Below the pieces are notes generated by a model. That model saw nothing but the letters and a program-made list of their open reading frames with translations, did no database searches and was not told the origin of the DNA. The position numbers and the translations under genes were made by a program. Positions 34,401 to 45,190 of a stretch of 64,000 nucleotides of DNA are shown in pieces; within the stretch, counting starts at the first letter, position 1, and the number at the start of each line of letters is the position of its first letter. The stretch is taken from assembly GCA_964036275.1 (NCBI GenBank), contig OZ038436.1, forward strand, positions 20,735,904 through 20,799,903, in the 5' to 3' direction. Source of the DNA: Litoditis marina. Its lineage: Eukaryota; Nematoda; Chromadorea; Rhabditida; Rhabditidae.

Positions 34401-36280
34401 ATCTATTCTCGCAATTTTCATGGGTCAAAAACATTTTGTTTTTCAGTGAAAAAAACCTTGCAGCAAACAATTAGATGAAACGTCCTAATATGATTATCAC
34501 CATTGATTCAAAAATGATAACAGAACAGAGTACACTATAAGTTTCTTGAATATTCATGTAAAGTTAGCATTCTAATAGCCTAAGTGTGCACTTTGTCGTT
34601 TCACGTTTCCGAGTTCTGCTGTGTTTAACATGTTTCACGTGACTGTGCGATAGACTGACAGTATAGCTGATTTTTGTTTCAGATACTTTTTTAGTGTAAG
34701 CGGACTTTTCTAAAAGATTTAGCATATATTTTTTGAATCAGTCTGTCAGGATGATCATGAAAATTGCGAGATTAGATTTTTTATTTCCCTCTTGAGTTAT
34801 TGTCCTCCTTTTCTATATTCCATGCAGTTCAATCTCAAAAGCTAATCGTCTCTCACTTTACATCGTTTTTTTATACAAATTGTCCTCATTTTCTATATTT
34901 CCGAAGGAAATAATGAATCAATAGATAGGAAATAATGAGCATCTAATCAATTATTATTAAACTTTTTTGAACGTAACAATGAATACTAAGTTGATTTGCA
35001 GAACATAAACTGCGTTAGAACTCTGGTTAGTAAGCATTCTCTCAGAAACCGTGATCAATCCTTGATTTCGGGCAGCGCACGTGTGGCGCCGTCCATTTCT
35101 TCACTCTTCGTGGCTATTTGGCTCAGTCGGCAGAGCAGCGCACTACAGTCCAGTAGGCCGAGGGTTCGAATCCTTTCACGGACAGCATTTCTGTTTTTGT
35201 TCGATTAACCTTTTTATGGAGTCAGGATCTCTACAGATTAACCTAATTGCTTATTCAATATACTTTAATCTACTCCAACTACCAAAAAACAAAACAACAG
35301 CTCACTTCGCACACTCCGCACATCTAGAAGTGATTGTGAAAGCAGCTGAATGCAATGTTTCCAAGGCGATAAAATGGCTCATTTTCAACCGATTGGTCCA
35401 AGATTTCAGATTTACACATAACTCTGCTGTTTCTAACTATATTCCAAATTTCAGACGAATCGGTCAAATTCGTCGGTTTTGCGGCCGCCGCGCCGCGCCA
35501 CGCCGCGCCGCGCCACGCGGCCGCCGTCGGAAGACATTTTTGCGAGACGATATTCAGCATAACTGTAGATCACTGGTCGCACATTAAATATCGAATAGCT
35601 CAATGATAAAGCCTTTCCTCCTCTATCTCTTTCCATCAAAATCTCAAAAATCCGTTCAGGAGTTTTTGAGAAAATGACATAAAACCACTTTTGAAAGTCC
35701 GCAATGTTGTGATCAAAAACTAATCTGCGCAGCGCTACGCGCTGCGCGCGATAGATCAAACTAGAACTCGGACACTGTCACCACATACAAAACAGAATTC
35801 ATTTGTAACTGTATTCATTGAAAACAGAAACTTTATTTCTATAAATGCGATAAATAGTTCAATTTTTAGAGAACAGAGTAAAACAAACCATCATCAAAGG
35901 CGCCATGAATGAGAACTTTGATACAGAACATGGCTGCACACATTCGAGTGTCGTTCACATTGTAGAAACTAGCATCCACGCTAGCCTAAAATGGTATTGG
36001 TTTGTCAAGTCAATAACTTTTTATGGAGGTAAAGTTGAGTTATCAACGAAGGGTCATCTTGGAAATGGTGGAGGACAACAGTCATTAGGTTCAGTTCTGA
36101 TGTGAAAAACATCATCAATATCTCATTCTCTGCCTCTCTGATCTTTTTTCTATACAACGAATCGAACCATTCCAATTTCTTATGTTTCCGACCAACCTGC
36201 ATTCTTCCCACGAAGCCATGAACACAGTCTACCAAGGCGGTAGCCGATGGTAAAAGCAAGAATACCGAGTAAAGTAACAT
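31498..36280 (-). CDS. Secreted three-finger / activin-receptor-ectodomain-like protein, 171 residues
   Basis: Exons in order of transcription: 36280-36193, 34051-33933, 33471-33376, 32454-32421, 31891-31839, 31623-31498. Phases join exactly to 172 codons with TAG. Residues 1-16 form a signal peptide (MLLYSVFLLLPSATAL). Cys at 19, 41, 51, 57, 73-75 and 80 give C-x21-C-x9-C-x5-C-x15-CCC-x4-CN, the closing motif of activin-type receptor ectodomains and related Ly6/three-finger folds. A basic stretch (GGSRRKKDK) follows, then about 70 residues without a membrane helix or kinase domain, so it is probably a secreted ligand-binding or antagonist-like protein; this function is inference. The exon-1 donor (GTCGGA) is non-consensus but is the only one in phase; GTCGGT donors occur elsewhere here. 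The gene converges on LAR. Confidence 0.8.
31927..32222. mobile_element. Foldback element with about 130-bp arms
   Basis: The left arm has CTTCCCGAACCGAACCGCGA, CACTGGAGAACCGAA and GAACCGACCGGTTCTCC. The right arm has the same blocks inverted, in the same order from the outside (TCGCGGTTCGGTTCGGGAAG and so on). The centre is short and AT-rich (about 32055-32095). It lies in intron 4 of the three-finger gene. The repeated AACCGAACCG motif gives it a strong base bias. Confidence 0.8.
33184..33312. repeat. 47-bp tandem repeat, nearly three units
   Basis: AGAACGATTATATAATTAAT ... ACTTTAAGAATGTATCAAA is repeated twice almost perfectly and a third time with an internal deletion. It is in an intron of the three-finger gene and non-coding. 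Confidence 0.9.
34299..34879. mobile_element. Foldback transposon with 124-bp terminal inverted repeats
   Basis: The left arm 34299-34422 and right arm 34756-34879 are reverse complements with only about one mismatch, beginning TTTGTATAAAAAAACGATGT. The near-identity suggests a recent insertion or ongoing gene conversion. The 333-bp loop contains a complete family B MITE (34533-34664). It lies in intron 1 of the three-finger gene. There is no coding capacity. Confidence 0.92.
34533..34664. mobile_element. MITE family B, copy 1 (nested in the foldback)
   Basis: The left end is ACTATAAGTTTCTTGAATAT, inside is AAAGTTAGCATTCTAATAG, and the right part is GTTTAACATGTTTCACGTGA ending CTGACAGTA. It lies entirely in the loop of the 34299-34879 element, so it inserted after that element or was carried by it. 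Confidence 0.82.
35105..35198 (+). tRNA. tRNA-like sequence, probably a pseudogene or tRNA-derived repeat
   Basis: It has a good A box (TGGCTCAGTCGGCAGAGC), a good B box and T arm (GAGGGTTCGAATCCTTT) and a downstream T run that could terminate Pol III transcription. The cloverleaf is not canonical. The 3' segment CACGGAC pairs best with CTTCGTG, which lies too far from the D stem, and the anticodon arm CTAC-AGTCCA-GTAG has a six-base loop. I therefore assign no isotype. It lies in intron 1 of the three-finger gene on the opposite strand. Confidence 0.5.
35440..35765. repeat. GC-rich low-complexity patch with short palindromes
   Basis: GCGGCCGCCGCGCC followed by CACGCCGCGCC units and closing CACGCGGCCGCCG forms an inverted, self-similar 55-bp block in an AT-rich setting. 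A second palindromic block, GCGCAGCGCTACGCGCTGCG, lies near 35728. The ORFs crossing it encode only Arg/Ala repeats on both strands and are not believed. Confidence 0.6.
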
Positions 36281-38665
36281 ATAAACTGTTCTCTGAAACA
36301 ATATATTTCCTAAAATATGAAACTCAATGCCAAGATGTTCTGCAACATGTCGACAAAATTGACCATACTCGAATGTCGAAATCATGCGATAGAAAACTAA
36401 CATAAGCTATAGTATATCCAAATCAGTGCACATTCTCTGAAGAAGATTAGAACTCATCGGTGGTTTGAATAGGCGAGAATGTTTGACAATGGAAGGCCAG
36501 CTGCCTTCGTTAATATAAAGACAATTTCAGGGCTAAATGCACCGAATAGAGCCGGTCAAAGTAAACATGTCAAGAGAGAGAAACTGATTCGAGAACTAGT
36601 TAGTATTTGAGAAATTTTCCACCTGAAAATGAGAAAAAGTGGAATTTTAGTTTGTTTATATTCAAGTGTTAAATTTTTGAAGATGACCGTGCATTCATGC
36701 AGAAAGGGCACGAACTACGCTAGAATGCGATATTCATGTCAAACAAAGAGAACCATTTACGATATCTGCACGTTTTGCGTATTATTAGGTACCTTGGTGC
36801 GTGCCAAAACGCACCATGATCAAATTACAAACACATTAGAGCCAGACAAAATGCCCAGAAATATTTGTTATATCTAAAGACTTTGTATCCTGTGATCGAT
36901 TGTTTCACATTCCTAAGTTGGACGGAAAGGTTAACTTTACTATGACATGGGCATGGGTTTTGCTGTGGCAACGTTGTGCGCGAACTGTAAAATACGCATA
37001 CTCCGACCATGCCCTGTATTTTACGAAAATCGAATAGTCGGAACAGTTCAAGAACAGAACGGGTCGAAAAATTACAGAAAAAATTCAGTCAAGACGGCAA
37101 AAAGTCGATTTGTATCCCTACCATGCTGTATTTCCGTAAAATACTGTATCACCAAGCATGTTCTGAGTAGGCACGTCAAAAAGTTCTTAAATAACACTGA
37201 CAAATGCGAGAATGGCAGCTGTTTTTATGGCAGCCCGGCCATATTTGCCGATCTCAGAGGAAAAACAGAGAATAAGATTTGCGTTTTGCGAAGAAGCGCC
37301 AATTTGAATGGAAATGAAATCGGGCGCGCCACATTAAGTGCGCCCGTTCTATTCAAGGTTTGATTATGAGGAGACAATCACAGAATAAGGTGCCATTGGG
37401 TTTTCATCTGTTCTTGTTTTTTTGGAGCAAAGTTTTGAGCAACCGTTCGATAATAACTTACCTTACTGGCTTGTCTACGTGCTGAACCGCTGAATAAGAT
37501 TGAAATATATATAAAAAAATTTACAAACTATTTACAAAAGTTTGAAGGTAGAGAATTCCTTCGAACTTTTGATTATTCTTATCAAATCTCAATAAAATAC
37601 CAATTCTCACCGCATCAACAAAACACCTTGGAATATATTAGTTTCGATAAGAATGTTCATTTGCGATTGAACGTGATTTTGTATATCCCGTACTAACAAA
37701 TTGGCTCTAGATTTGTCTACAAATGTATTGATGTATGTGTTGATCGGGTAGAAGTGAGAAAAAATATAAACGGGTCATAATCATTGCAAGTTCTTTACCA
37801 TTGAAGTTTCCCACACCTTTACAAGACTATGACAAGACACTTTCTACAAAACATTCGGTTAGTTTATTTGTCTACTGGCACTCAGAAGTGCGAAAAGGAT
37901 TGAATCAACAATGTCGGTGACAGTAGTGATGGAAAACGCGATTCCCTCGAGAAAAGCGAGCGAACAATTAAAACAATGTGGGTAATAAATAGCAGCAAAG
38001 ACGGCATAAGAAAGCTCGAAAAGAGAAGATTGAAGCAAAATATTTTCCTTAAAACAAGTTCGAGTTTTCAAGCTCAGAGAGTATTGCGTGACAACTACTT
38101 TTCAAACTTTTATGGCGGCATTTCATACATTATAAGGACTGAGTGTTAATGCATCTTTTATTCTTATCTGATAAGAAAAGAACTACATTTTCGAAAACAG
38201 AATGGCTCGTTAAGTTAGTTAGCAAAACTTCTGCTACCAAATAACGAGCAATATACAGCTGACTCATCGATAAATGCACTTTTTACTGAATGAAACGTGT
38301 TTAAGCGTTGTGCATAGATGGAAAACATGAAAATGTTGGACAGTTATTCTTGTTATTTTTGGAATGTCTTAGTGGCTGATCGAACTGCGCGGGTATCGTA
38401 TTTCATCGGTGAGAGGTGAATATTTGGTTTACCTCGGACAGAAAATGCGAGGTAGACAGAAAAATGGGTAAAACGTTCAATTGCTGGTTGCAACCTGTTT
38501 TCATTGAATCTCATCAACTTGCTCAAAATCGCATTTTTCTCTGTACGACTTCATGATTGTGCTTCAAGAAGCAAAACATCTCATATTGAATACGTTTATT
38601 TTAACTTTATTACGCTACAATTACAATATTATTAGAGTTAAATACAAGAATCGGAAGGTAACAAA
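36281..38665. other. Intergenic region, no supportable gene
   Basis: This lies between the 5' end of the three-finger gene and the 3' end of the minus-strand Cys-rich gene. ORFs up to 138 codons occur, but none has flanking splice sites, a family signature or GC elevation. GGTGCGTGCC...AACGCACC at about 36793 and GGGCGCGCC...GCGCCCG at about 37321-37347 are short hairpins. Confidence 0.5.
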
Positions 38666-39775
38666 TTATTGGGGGATCTCGCTTGTGCTCTCTGTTTGTG
38701 GCTCAGTTGTGGTCTTATCCGCGTTTCCTTCAGTGGATAATTGAGCAGATTGAGTGGTTTGAGCTGTTTCAGTCTGTTTCTCGCTTAGTTGAATTTGGAG
38801 GTCCTGGAGAGATCGGCGTTTGCGGCCACCTCCACACCCGCAGCCGCCACCGCAACCGCCGCCACCTCCTGGAACAATGTTGGTGAGATTAACCAGTAAG
38901 ATACTTTCTTATTATACAAATATTTTTAATCGCTAATGAAGTGAAAAACTTGAAATCAAAAATGAATGAATTGGTCAGTCTCAGTATTTCGAAATGTTTT
39001 TGATGAAGTAGTAGATTGCATGCAAACAGAGACAAAAATGAAACGAGAAAAGTGCTTACCACAGCAACACTGTGGTCTACAACATTGTGGACGACAGCAA
39101 GTTGTACAACACCGAGTAGTACAACAGGTTCTGCAGCAGGTGCAGCAACGGCGACAGCAGCATCTGGAATGGAAGAATGTACGTTGGAATTGGGTACACA
39201 ATGAAAGAAAATGTAGTATTGGTCTACTACAATACCACCAAACGCCTTGTTGCCCAAAAGTTATTCCATCACGCCTTTCATGCACACTAGTTTTGACGGA
39301 TGTATCTCTAGACTATGAGAACGTATAGAAGAGATGCGTAACTAAGCTCATGACATAATGAATGGATGAGTTGGTAGCGATATTACCTAGGTCGGCAACA
39401 ACAGCATCCACATCCGCCGCCACCGCCGCCGCCGCCTCCGCAACCACATCCGCACCCACAGCCGCAGCCTCCACCTTGTCGTTTGACTCGAGAATTCGAC
39501 TCGGTCAGAGTGTCTATAGATGTCGTCTCAAGAGAAGAATCACGCACAGCCACGGAAGTTGGAGCGGCCTAGAAGACAAGCATACTATTATTACTTTTCA
39601 TTTCTGATAAAAGTGTCTGGAAAATTTATATATAACTCTCTAAAAATGTTATAAATGTGTTTGAAAAGTTTTGAAAAAAGAATACAATGCGAAGTTGTGA
39701 AGTAACCTAACTAACCTGTATCATTGAGAGGGTGGCAATCATTGCGAATACGCAAACAGTCGAGATACGAATCAT
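38666..39775 (-). CDS. Secreted Gly/Cys-rich precursor with two furin-type sites (paralogue 1)
   Basis: Exons in order of transcription: 39775-39716, 39568-39387, 39163-39060, 38868-38666; 183 codons including TAA, 182 residues. Exon 1 is a signal peptide (MIRISTVCVFAMIATLSMIQ). Exon 2 gives a 27-residue acidic propeptide ending NSRVKR, then a Gly/Cys block of alternating GC and a CCCC run. Exon 3 encodes 34 residues of Cys pairs separated by R, T and RPQ. Exon 4 continues Gly/Cys, then RKRR and a Gln/Thr-rich tail. The core between the basic sites has about 31 Cys in about 74 residues. It is presumably secreted, cleaved, and highly cross-linked or metal-binding. I know no named family; the Gly/Cys composition recalls nematode cuticle-associated and ground-like proteins, but no ground-like domain is visible. 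Confidence 0.9.
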
Positions 39776-41673
39776 TTCTGCAAATGGAAATCACATATCA
39801 GGTTGGAAGAAATTCGTGCATGGTAACTTCAAAACTAGGGAAGAAGCCAAAAATGAACTGTAACCTTTGAAAACTACCTCTTCTTTTCTCGTAGTACCCC
39901 CTAGTTATAAAAACAAGGGAGGGTAAACTCATGAAGCTAGCTGGTTTGCCTGGACTATTCTATGTCAATACACTAGAGACAAAGCCTCAAATAATTAGTA
40001 CTGGAGTAGCCAGAACCTATCAATGAATACGATAACAGAAAATTTTTTGTGAGAGAAGTGCGCAAATGTTAATATTGCAACAACGAAACGTGTACATTGA
40101 TGAAGTTTCAGAATTGCGTCAAAGCAAAATAATTGAGTATGGATGGGTACGACAGAGTTAGTTTCAATGAAGTAGTTTTGCTTCGATTTTTTTTATTCTG
40201 AACTAGGAGACGATGAAACTGATTCTGCATTCGGATCTCCATCTTTGCTTTTATAGAAGTTCAGCTTGTCTCGTTTGTGTGTTTTATGTACGTTCGAGCT
40301 CTGACAGCTTGCACTTTTTCGATTTCTCGATGGAACTAGAATGGAAATTCAAATGCACTGTTGGAAACTACACCGAGTTGTGCATATTTTTCACATGTGA
40401 ATACACGTACATGGAACTGGATACTAACACTTTTACTTTCATTGAAACATCCCAGAACAAGCGCTGGGAAAACCCTAGCGTCTTGCAGCAACGATCCAAG
40501 AGCGTTTGCAAACGTTCCGCCAGGCGTCAATATATTTCAATATTTATTCAACCCATTCATGTACTGGACACATAGTACAAACATGAACTAATGTTTCACA
40601 TGGTGTTCTCCCAACTTCTTGCTTTATGTGCTTTTTGAACGAGGGAGAGCCAAGGTTCAGAGCGCGAAGGAACAATGTTACAATCAATGTGAAGTTGAGG
40701 TTATGGCAGTACCTAGGTATATAATATATACCGGGCTATGGCAGTTGAGGTTATGGCAATAGTTATAGTGATGGTCGACAGGCGTACAGGCAGAAAACTC
40801 CATATGTTTTTTTAGTTATTCTGTATGGACCAGTCATGTTCTTCATAGGTACCACACTGTTCCCACCATGCATTATACTGTCTCTGTTTTACTGTGATAA
40901 AGTATTACACTACAACCACAACGGTGTTGTTTGAAATCAAACTACAAGCCTATTCAACGTAGGGAGCTCTATGGTTCTGATGTGCTTGCCTTATAAAGAT
41001 ACGGTTGCAATGTACACTGTGTAATGATTGTTGGTGTTTTCAACCATCGTAAAAATTTTGTTATAAAATGTTTCAAGTCCAGATAGCCAGACGGAGTGAA
41101 ATCAAAAATCATATCCAAACCGTTCCAGTTTCCGGTGTTTGATTGTTTGTGTTTTGGTGACAATTTGACATGTGCCGGCACCTAGCCGGATGACCAATGG
41201 GGCATACTATATATAAGTGGAAAGATCTCAGCAGAGATCCACAATTCATTTCTACAAAGCCTTCTGTGCAATTATGAACATCTATTCTGCTTTGTTAAAT
41301 AGCATTTTATGAGTTCATTCTGTATTTCAGCTTGACCAGTAGTTGTAGGAGCTGACCAAAGCTGAGTTGCTGTTTGGACTCGATAAACGTCATAATTCAC
41401 GAGTTCCCACCTAAAAGCATAGAGCAACTCATACCGTGTTGGCTTGCTTCGAAAAGAGCGAACTCTATAACTTTTGTATTACAAATGTTCTAGTTTAACT
41501 ATGCTGTGGTCCACTCTGATTGACGTGTTAGTTGTCGAAATTCTTTGAACAGAATATATGCACAGTTCTAGAAAAGTTCGAATAGTTCATTATTTTTGTC
41601 CCGAACACATTCTAAAGCATTGTATTTCTCCCGGAAGTTTTTGTTTGCAAATCTCGAATAATCGAATGTTCAG
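39776..41673. promoter_or_regulatory. Shared divergent intergenic region of the Cys-rich pair
   Basis: This 1.9-kb interval separates the start codons of two head-to-head paralogues and must hold both promoters. TATATAAGTG at about 41211-41220 and TATAATATATACC at about 40719 are AT-rich motifs, but no core element can be assigned. GTTGAGGTTATGGCAG is repeated at about 40690 and 40743. A chance ORF at 40213-40575 lacks support. Confidence 0.5.
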
Positions 41674-43062
41674 ATGTTTTCCCGTACACTTTTGTCCATT
41701 GCTGTACTATCGCTGGCGGCCTTATTTTATAACGCCCAAGTGAGTTTATCCAAGAAATCATTCTAAGTTTGCCTCCTTTTTTGTTCGAAAAACTGTACGT
41801 AAACGTAAACTAGGCATTTTCTCACGTTTTCAGGAAAAATTACATAATAATGAGAATGTGGTAACGAATCATTGAGATCCAAGAAACCTGGTTTGCATAC
41901 AGTTTTCCTGATACCAATAATAGTTTGATCTGGATTAAATGTTGATTTCAAACTGAACAGTGTTCAAAGAGATATAAAAAAGAAACCTTCCAGCATAGAC
42001 AGAATATAATATTTAATTCGAGTACATATAGTCTGAATCGAGTCCAAAAGGGTCAGAGTTTCCGGTTCAAAGGTTTTGAGTTTCGAGTTTCAATGTTGAA
42101 ACCCTATTTAGGCCGCCCCGACGGCTGTAGCTGTGCGTGAATCCGTGGAATCAACGACCGCCATAGACACCCTGTCTGAATCTGGGTCTCGAGTAAAACG
42201 ACAAGGAGGAGGTTGTGGTTGCGGATGTGGTTGCGGATGCGGCTGCGGCGGTGGAGGTGGCGGCGGCGGATGTGGATGTTGTTGCTGCCGACCTAGGTAA
42301 CATCATATTTCTCAACATATGTGATCACTCACGACAAAAGAGCAGGACAACACAAATTATTTATGCCTAACATTTTGATGACACGTTTTAATATTTTCTA
42401 TTCTGGTCAAATTTTTCTAATATTGTTTTACGTAACTTGGATGCGGTATTCAATCATGATGTGGTGACTTTCTAGATGCTGCTGTCGTCGTTGTTGTACC
42501 TGCTGCCGAACTTGTTGTACTACTCGCTGCTGTACAACTTGCTGTCGACCACAATGTTGTAGACCACAGTGTTGTTGTGGTAAGCGATTTTCCAAGTCAC
42601 ATTCTCATCTGATTGGTGAAAATTCTGACAGAGACATAGTAATCCGTGCGATAAAAGTTCCTGCAAAACGGTATGAAGCAGATCCCGTTCGCAGTTAGAG
42701 ACGTGGTTTACTCATGATCCAATTGTGTAAAACAACATAGGCCAACCTCTTGAATGAAAAATGGCCTAATGAATCACAGCACTTCACGTTGCGTTCAGTA
42801 GTCACCTCACTTTATAGCCAATCATATATGAATAGAACATTATCACGTTATTGTGGGCAGAAGTGTACACTTTCCAGGCTGCGGATGTGGCGGTGGTGGA
42901 CGTAAGCGTCGCTCCCTGCAGAACCTCAGAATTCAGTTGGCCGATAAGCTGGAGAAACTCGCCCAAATCGTCCTTCCTGAACAGACAGCTACTTCTGAAA
43001 CCACTGTCGCTCCAACCTCCATTGAAGAAACCCCCGAGGGCAGCGGAGAAACTGCTAACTGA
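41674..43062 (+). CDS. Secreted Gly/Cys-rich precursor with two furin-type sites (paralogue 2)
   Basis: Exons 41674-41739, 42112-42296, 42476-42579, 42878-43062; 180 codons including TGA, 179 residues. The layout is the same as paralogue 1, with introns at identical positions and phases. It has a signal peptide (MFSRTLLSIAVLSLAALFYN), a propeptide beginning AAPTAVAVRESVE and ending GSRVKR, a Gly/Cys block, the 34-residue Cys-pair exon, then GGGGRKRRSLQNLRIQLADK and an acidic Thr/Glu tail. The mature core again has about 31 Cys. The exon-3 peptide is identical to paralogue 1, although nine codons differ silently. The tail after RKRR diverges, apart from SLQ and L-IQL, which suggests that the Cys core is the conserved product. 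AATAAA follows at 43103. Confidence 0.92.
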
Positions 43063-43102
43063 AAACGTGTAATATTGTATTTAGGATAAGTAATAATTAA
43101 TA

Positions 43103-43108
43103 AATAAA
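43103..43108 (+). promoter_or_regulatory. AATAAA poly(A) signal of Cys-rich paralogue 2
   Basis: The hexamer lies 41 nt after the TGA, within a run of overlapping TAATAAATAAA. Confidence 0.65.
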
Positions 43109-44239
43109 TGGTTTTATACCTCAACATGTTTGCCATCGGTTCTTTATGAAAACTTATATTATATTATTTGCAACAGTGGAGAAGACTAAACAATTATAGT
43201 TTATCATTCTCATTAGCAGCGTGGAAATATTTGCAAAAGGTTTTTGCTTACGTGTTCAATATTTCACGTTTAATACCACATTCGCTTTTTGAATAATATT
43301 TTTATTTATAACATTAATATTATTATTAGATTGGAACCGTGCCAGACCCTCTAATTACGGCGGGGGGAGTGCGAAACAGGCCATTCTTTTTCCCGCACTC
43401 CATTGTCCCAAATACGGGGCGACCCACCGCTTTTTGTGGCCTCTCTAGTCCTGTTTTCCAGACTGAGTTCGCTTGTTTATTTTCGTCTCATCTAGATTAT
43501 CTGCCCTCATAATCCAAAACCCTTGTTTTTGATGCTGTTTTTTATGTCAGTACGTTTCTAACTACATATCATTGCCAGTCTATTCAAATGGTTTCTTTCC
43601 TCTATTTGGTATTTTAACTCTGCGTTCTTTTCTCACTCTTCTTTTTGATTGATTGATTGATTGATTTTTATACAAGCAAGCATGTGATATACAAGAGGAG
43701 AACCTTATAGTTTGGGTATTGTTCAGTTTGCACTTCCCAAACTAAATACTGGCACAAAATACAGATGAACTTAAAAACAACAGAACAAGTACGTGAAAAT
43801 AATATACCGCATCGATGAAATCACTTTATGTTTTTTTGTAGTTTTGCCTTTTAACTGCCAGACGCTTCCCAGTTTTCTGTGAAACATCGGGTACATAGTG
43901 TTCTTTCCTCCTATCTTATCTCCACTGCTAACCCCATGATGTTTTCCGCCAAATACTGAATATTGGCCAAACATCTCTACGAGCCAGTTGCAATAAAGTC
44001 AATCAAAACCTGTTCTAACCGTTGTTAAAATAGGCTATTTGATAATAAATTTGAATTTTGCAAACCTTGCAAACATTTAGGTAATTATTCAATAGTGCAT
44101 GTATGTAGGCTGACCATTATAATTCAGAAATTTTGAAAGCCTAGTCCTGTAGAAAATCTGATTTACTACTAACAAACACTGAGTGCGACTCAATGCAGGT
44201 TGTACCTTTTACTGTTTATGTTTGCGAAATAATCGAACT

Positions 44240-44372
44240 AAAACAAGTTAGGAAGTTAGCATCACGGAAAGTTAGCATTCTAATGAGGAATCGTGCACTC
44301 TATCATTGCACGTTTCTCAATTCTGCTGTGTTTAACATGTTTCACGTGACTGTGCAATTGACTAACATTATA
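44240..44372. mobile_element. MITE family B, copy 2
   Basis: AAAGTTAGCATTCTAATGAG, TCGTGCACTCTATCATTGCA and TTTAACATGTTTCACGTGAC, ending TGCAATTGACTAACATTATA. The left terminus has drifted. Confidence 0.8.
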
Positions 44373-45124
44373 CTATGGAAGTAGACACATAATTCCGATT
44401 CCTATTGTTAACTGATCTTATTAGCCGTCCCCGTTCTGTACACTTGGGATTACAACCAACCAGTTTCCGACTGCCCCCCAATCACTGGCCGGCTAGTTTG
44501 ACTCGAAATCAACCATCGATAAACTAGTATCGATAACTTCAGTAATGGTTTGATATTAACGATTTTCTTCATGTTCTAGAATGATTTTTCATATACTTCC
44601 GGGTTTCTAAGCAACATTTTGCAAAATTTGTGGACGATGTTTAGTTGAAAATGACTACAGACTTCACTATTTCAACTTGGAAAATTTTTATTGAGCCTTG
44701 AGAAGTTTCGTACAAATAAAATAAATCTATAAAGAGACATAAGATTATCTACATTCTCTATCACTTTTGGACCAATTTTTTTATCTACAAGGTTTAGGGC
44801 TGCTTTCAGGCAATTTCATTTACTCGAAAGTAGAGCGAAGCGGTCACTTAATCCGATTCATGTTTCAGGAAGTATTATTGTGACTCACATGTTACCTTGA
44901 CTTCGCATTCAACCTAAATTATGACATATGCACTTGACCTTTCCGTATAGTCGGGTTAAATTCATACTAAGTGAGATTGATATATTGCGCAATTATTCAT
45001 TATAAAGTATAAGTTATTCAGTCGTTCATAATTCCGAGCAATCACTAGGTTCACTTTTGCATGTCATTGCTTGTTTTCGATTGAAAACATATCTTGTAAA
45101 ACATATCGTGTCTATAAAATATTT

Positions 45125-45190
45125 TTTCTGACCGGCATCGATCCCGCGGCGAAAAGAACCGCCGACTGTTGCGCTAGCCAGTGCAACATC
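45125..45190 (-). pseudogene. tRNA-like relic
   Basis: Read on the minus strand, TGGCTAGCGCAACAGTCGG resembles an A box and GCGGGATCGATGCCGG a B box, with a five-base stem CGGCG...CGCCG around TTCTTTT between them. No acceptor stem closes and no Pol III terminator follows at a proper distance. It is probably a decayed tRNA or tRNA-derived repeat. Confidence 0.3.

Noticed and set aside
35081..35587. 168-codon ORF with GSVGRAAHYSPVGRGFES
   Set aside because: This is the classic false translation of tRNA A and B boxes followed by a GC-rich repeat read as Arg/Ala.
36005..36403. 132-codon minus-strand ORF
   Set aside because: Only the MLLYSVFLLLP part is coding, as exon 1 of the three-finger gene. 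The rest is flanking sequence.
36629..37363. Plus-strand ORFs of 82 and 138 codons
   Set aside because: No splice signals, no family features and no GC elevation. The longer one overlaps hairpin-forming sequence.
38956..39328. Long ORFs on both strands over the Cys-rich exon
   Set aside because: They are shadows or unspliced extensions of the real 104-nt exon 39060-39163. The spliced model explains the coding signal.
39016..39607. Plus-strand Ala/Thr-rich ORFs
   Set aside because: These are antisense readings of the Gly/Cys codons of the minus-strand gene.
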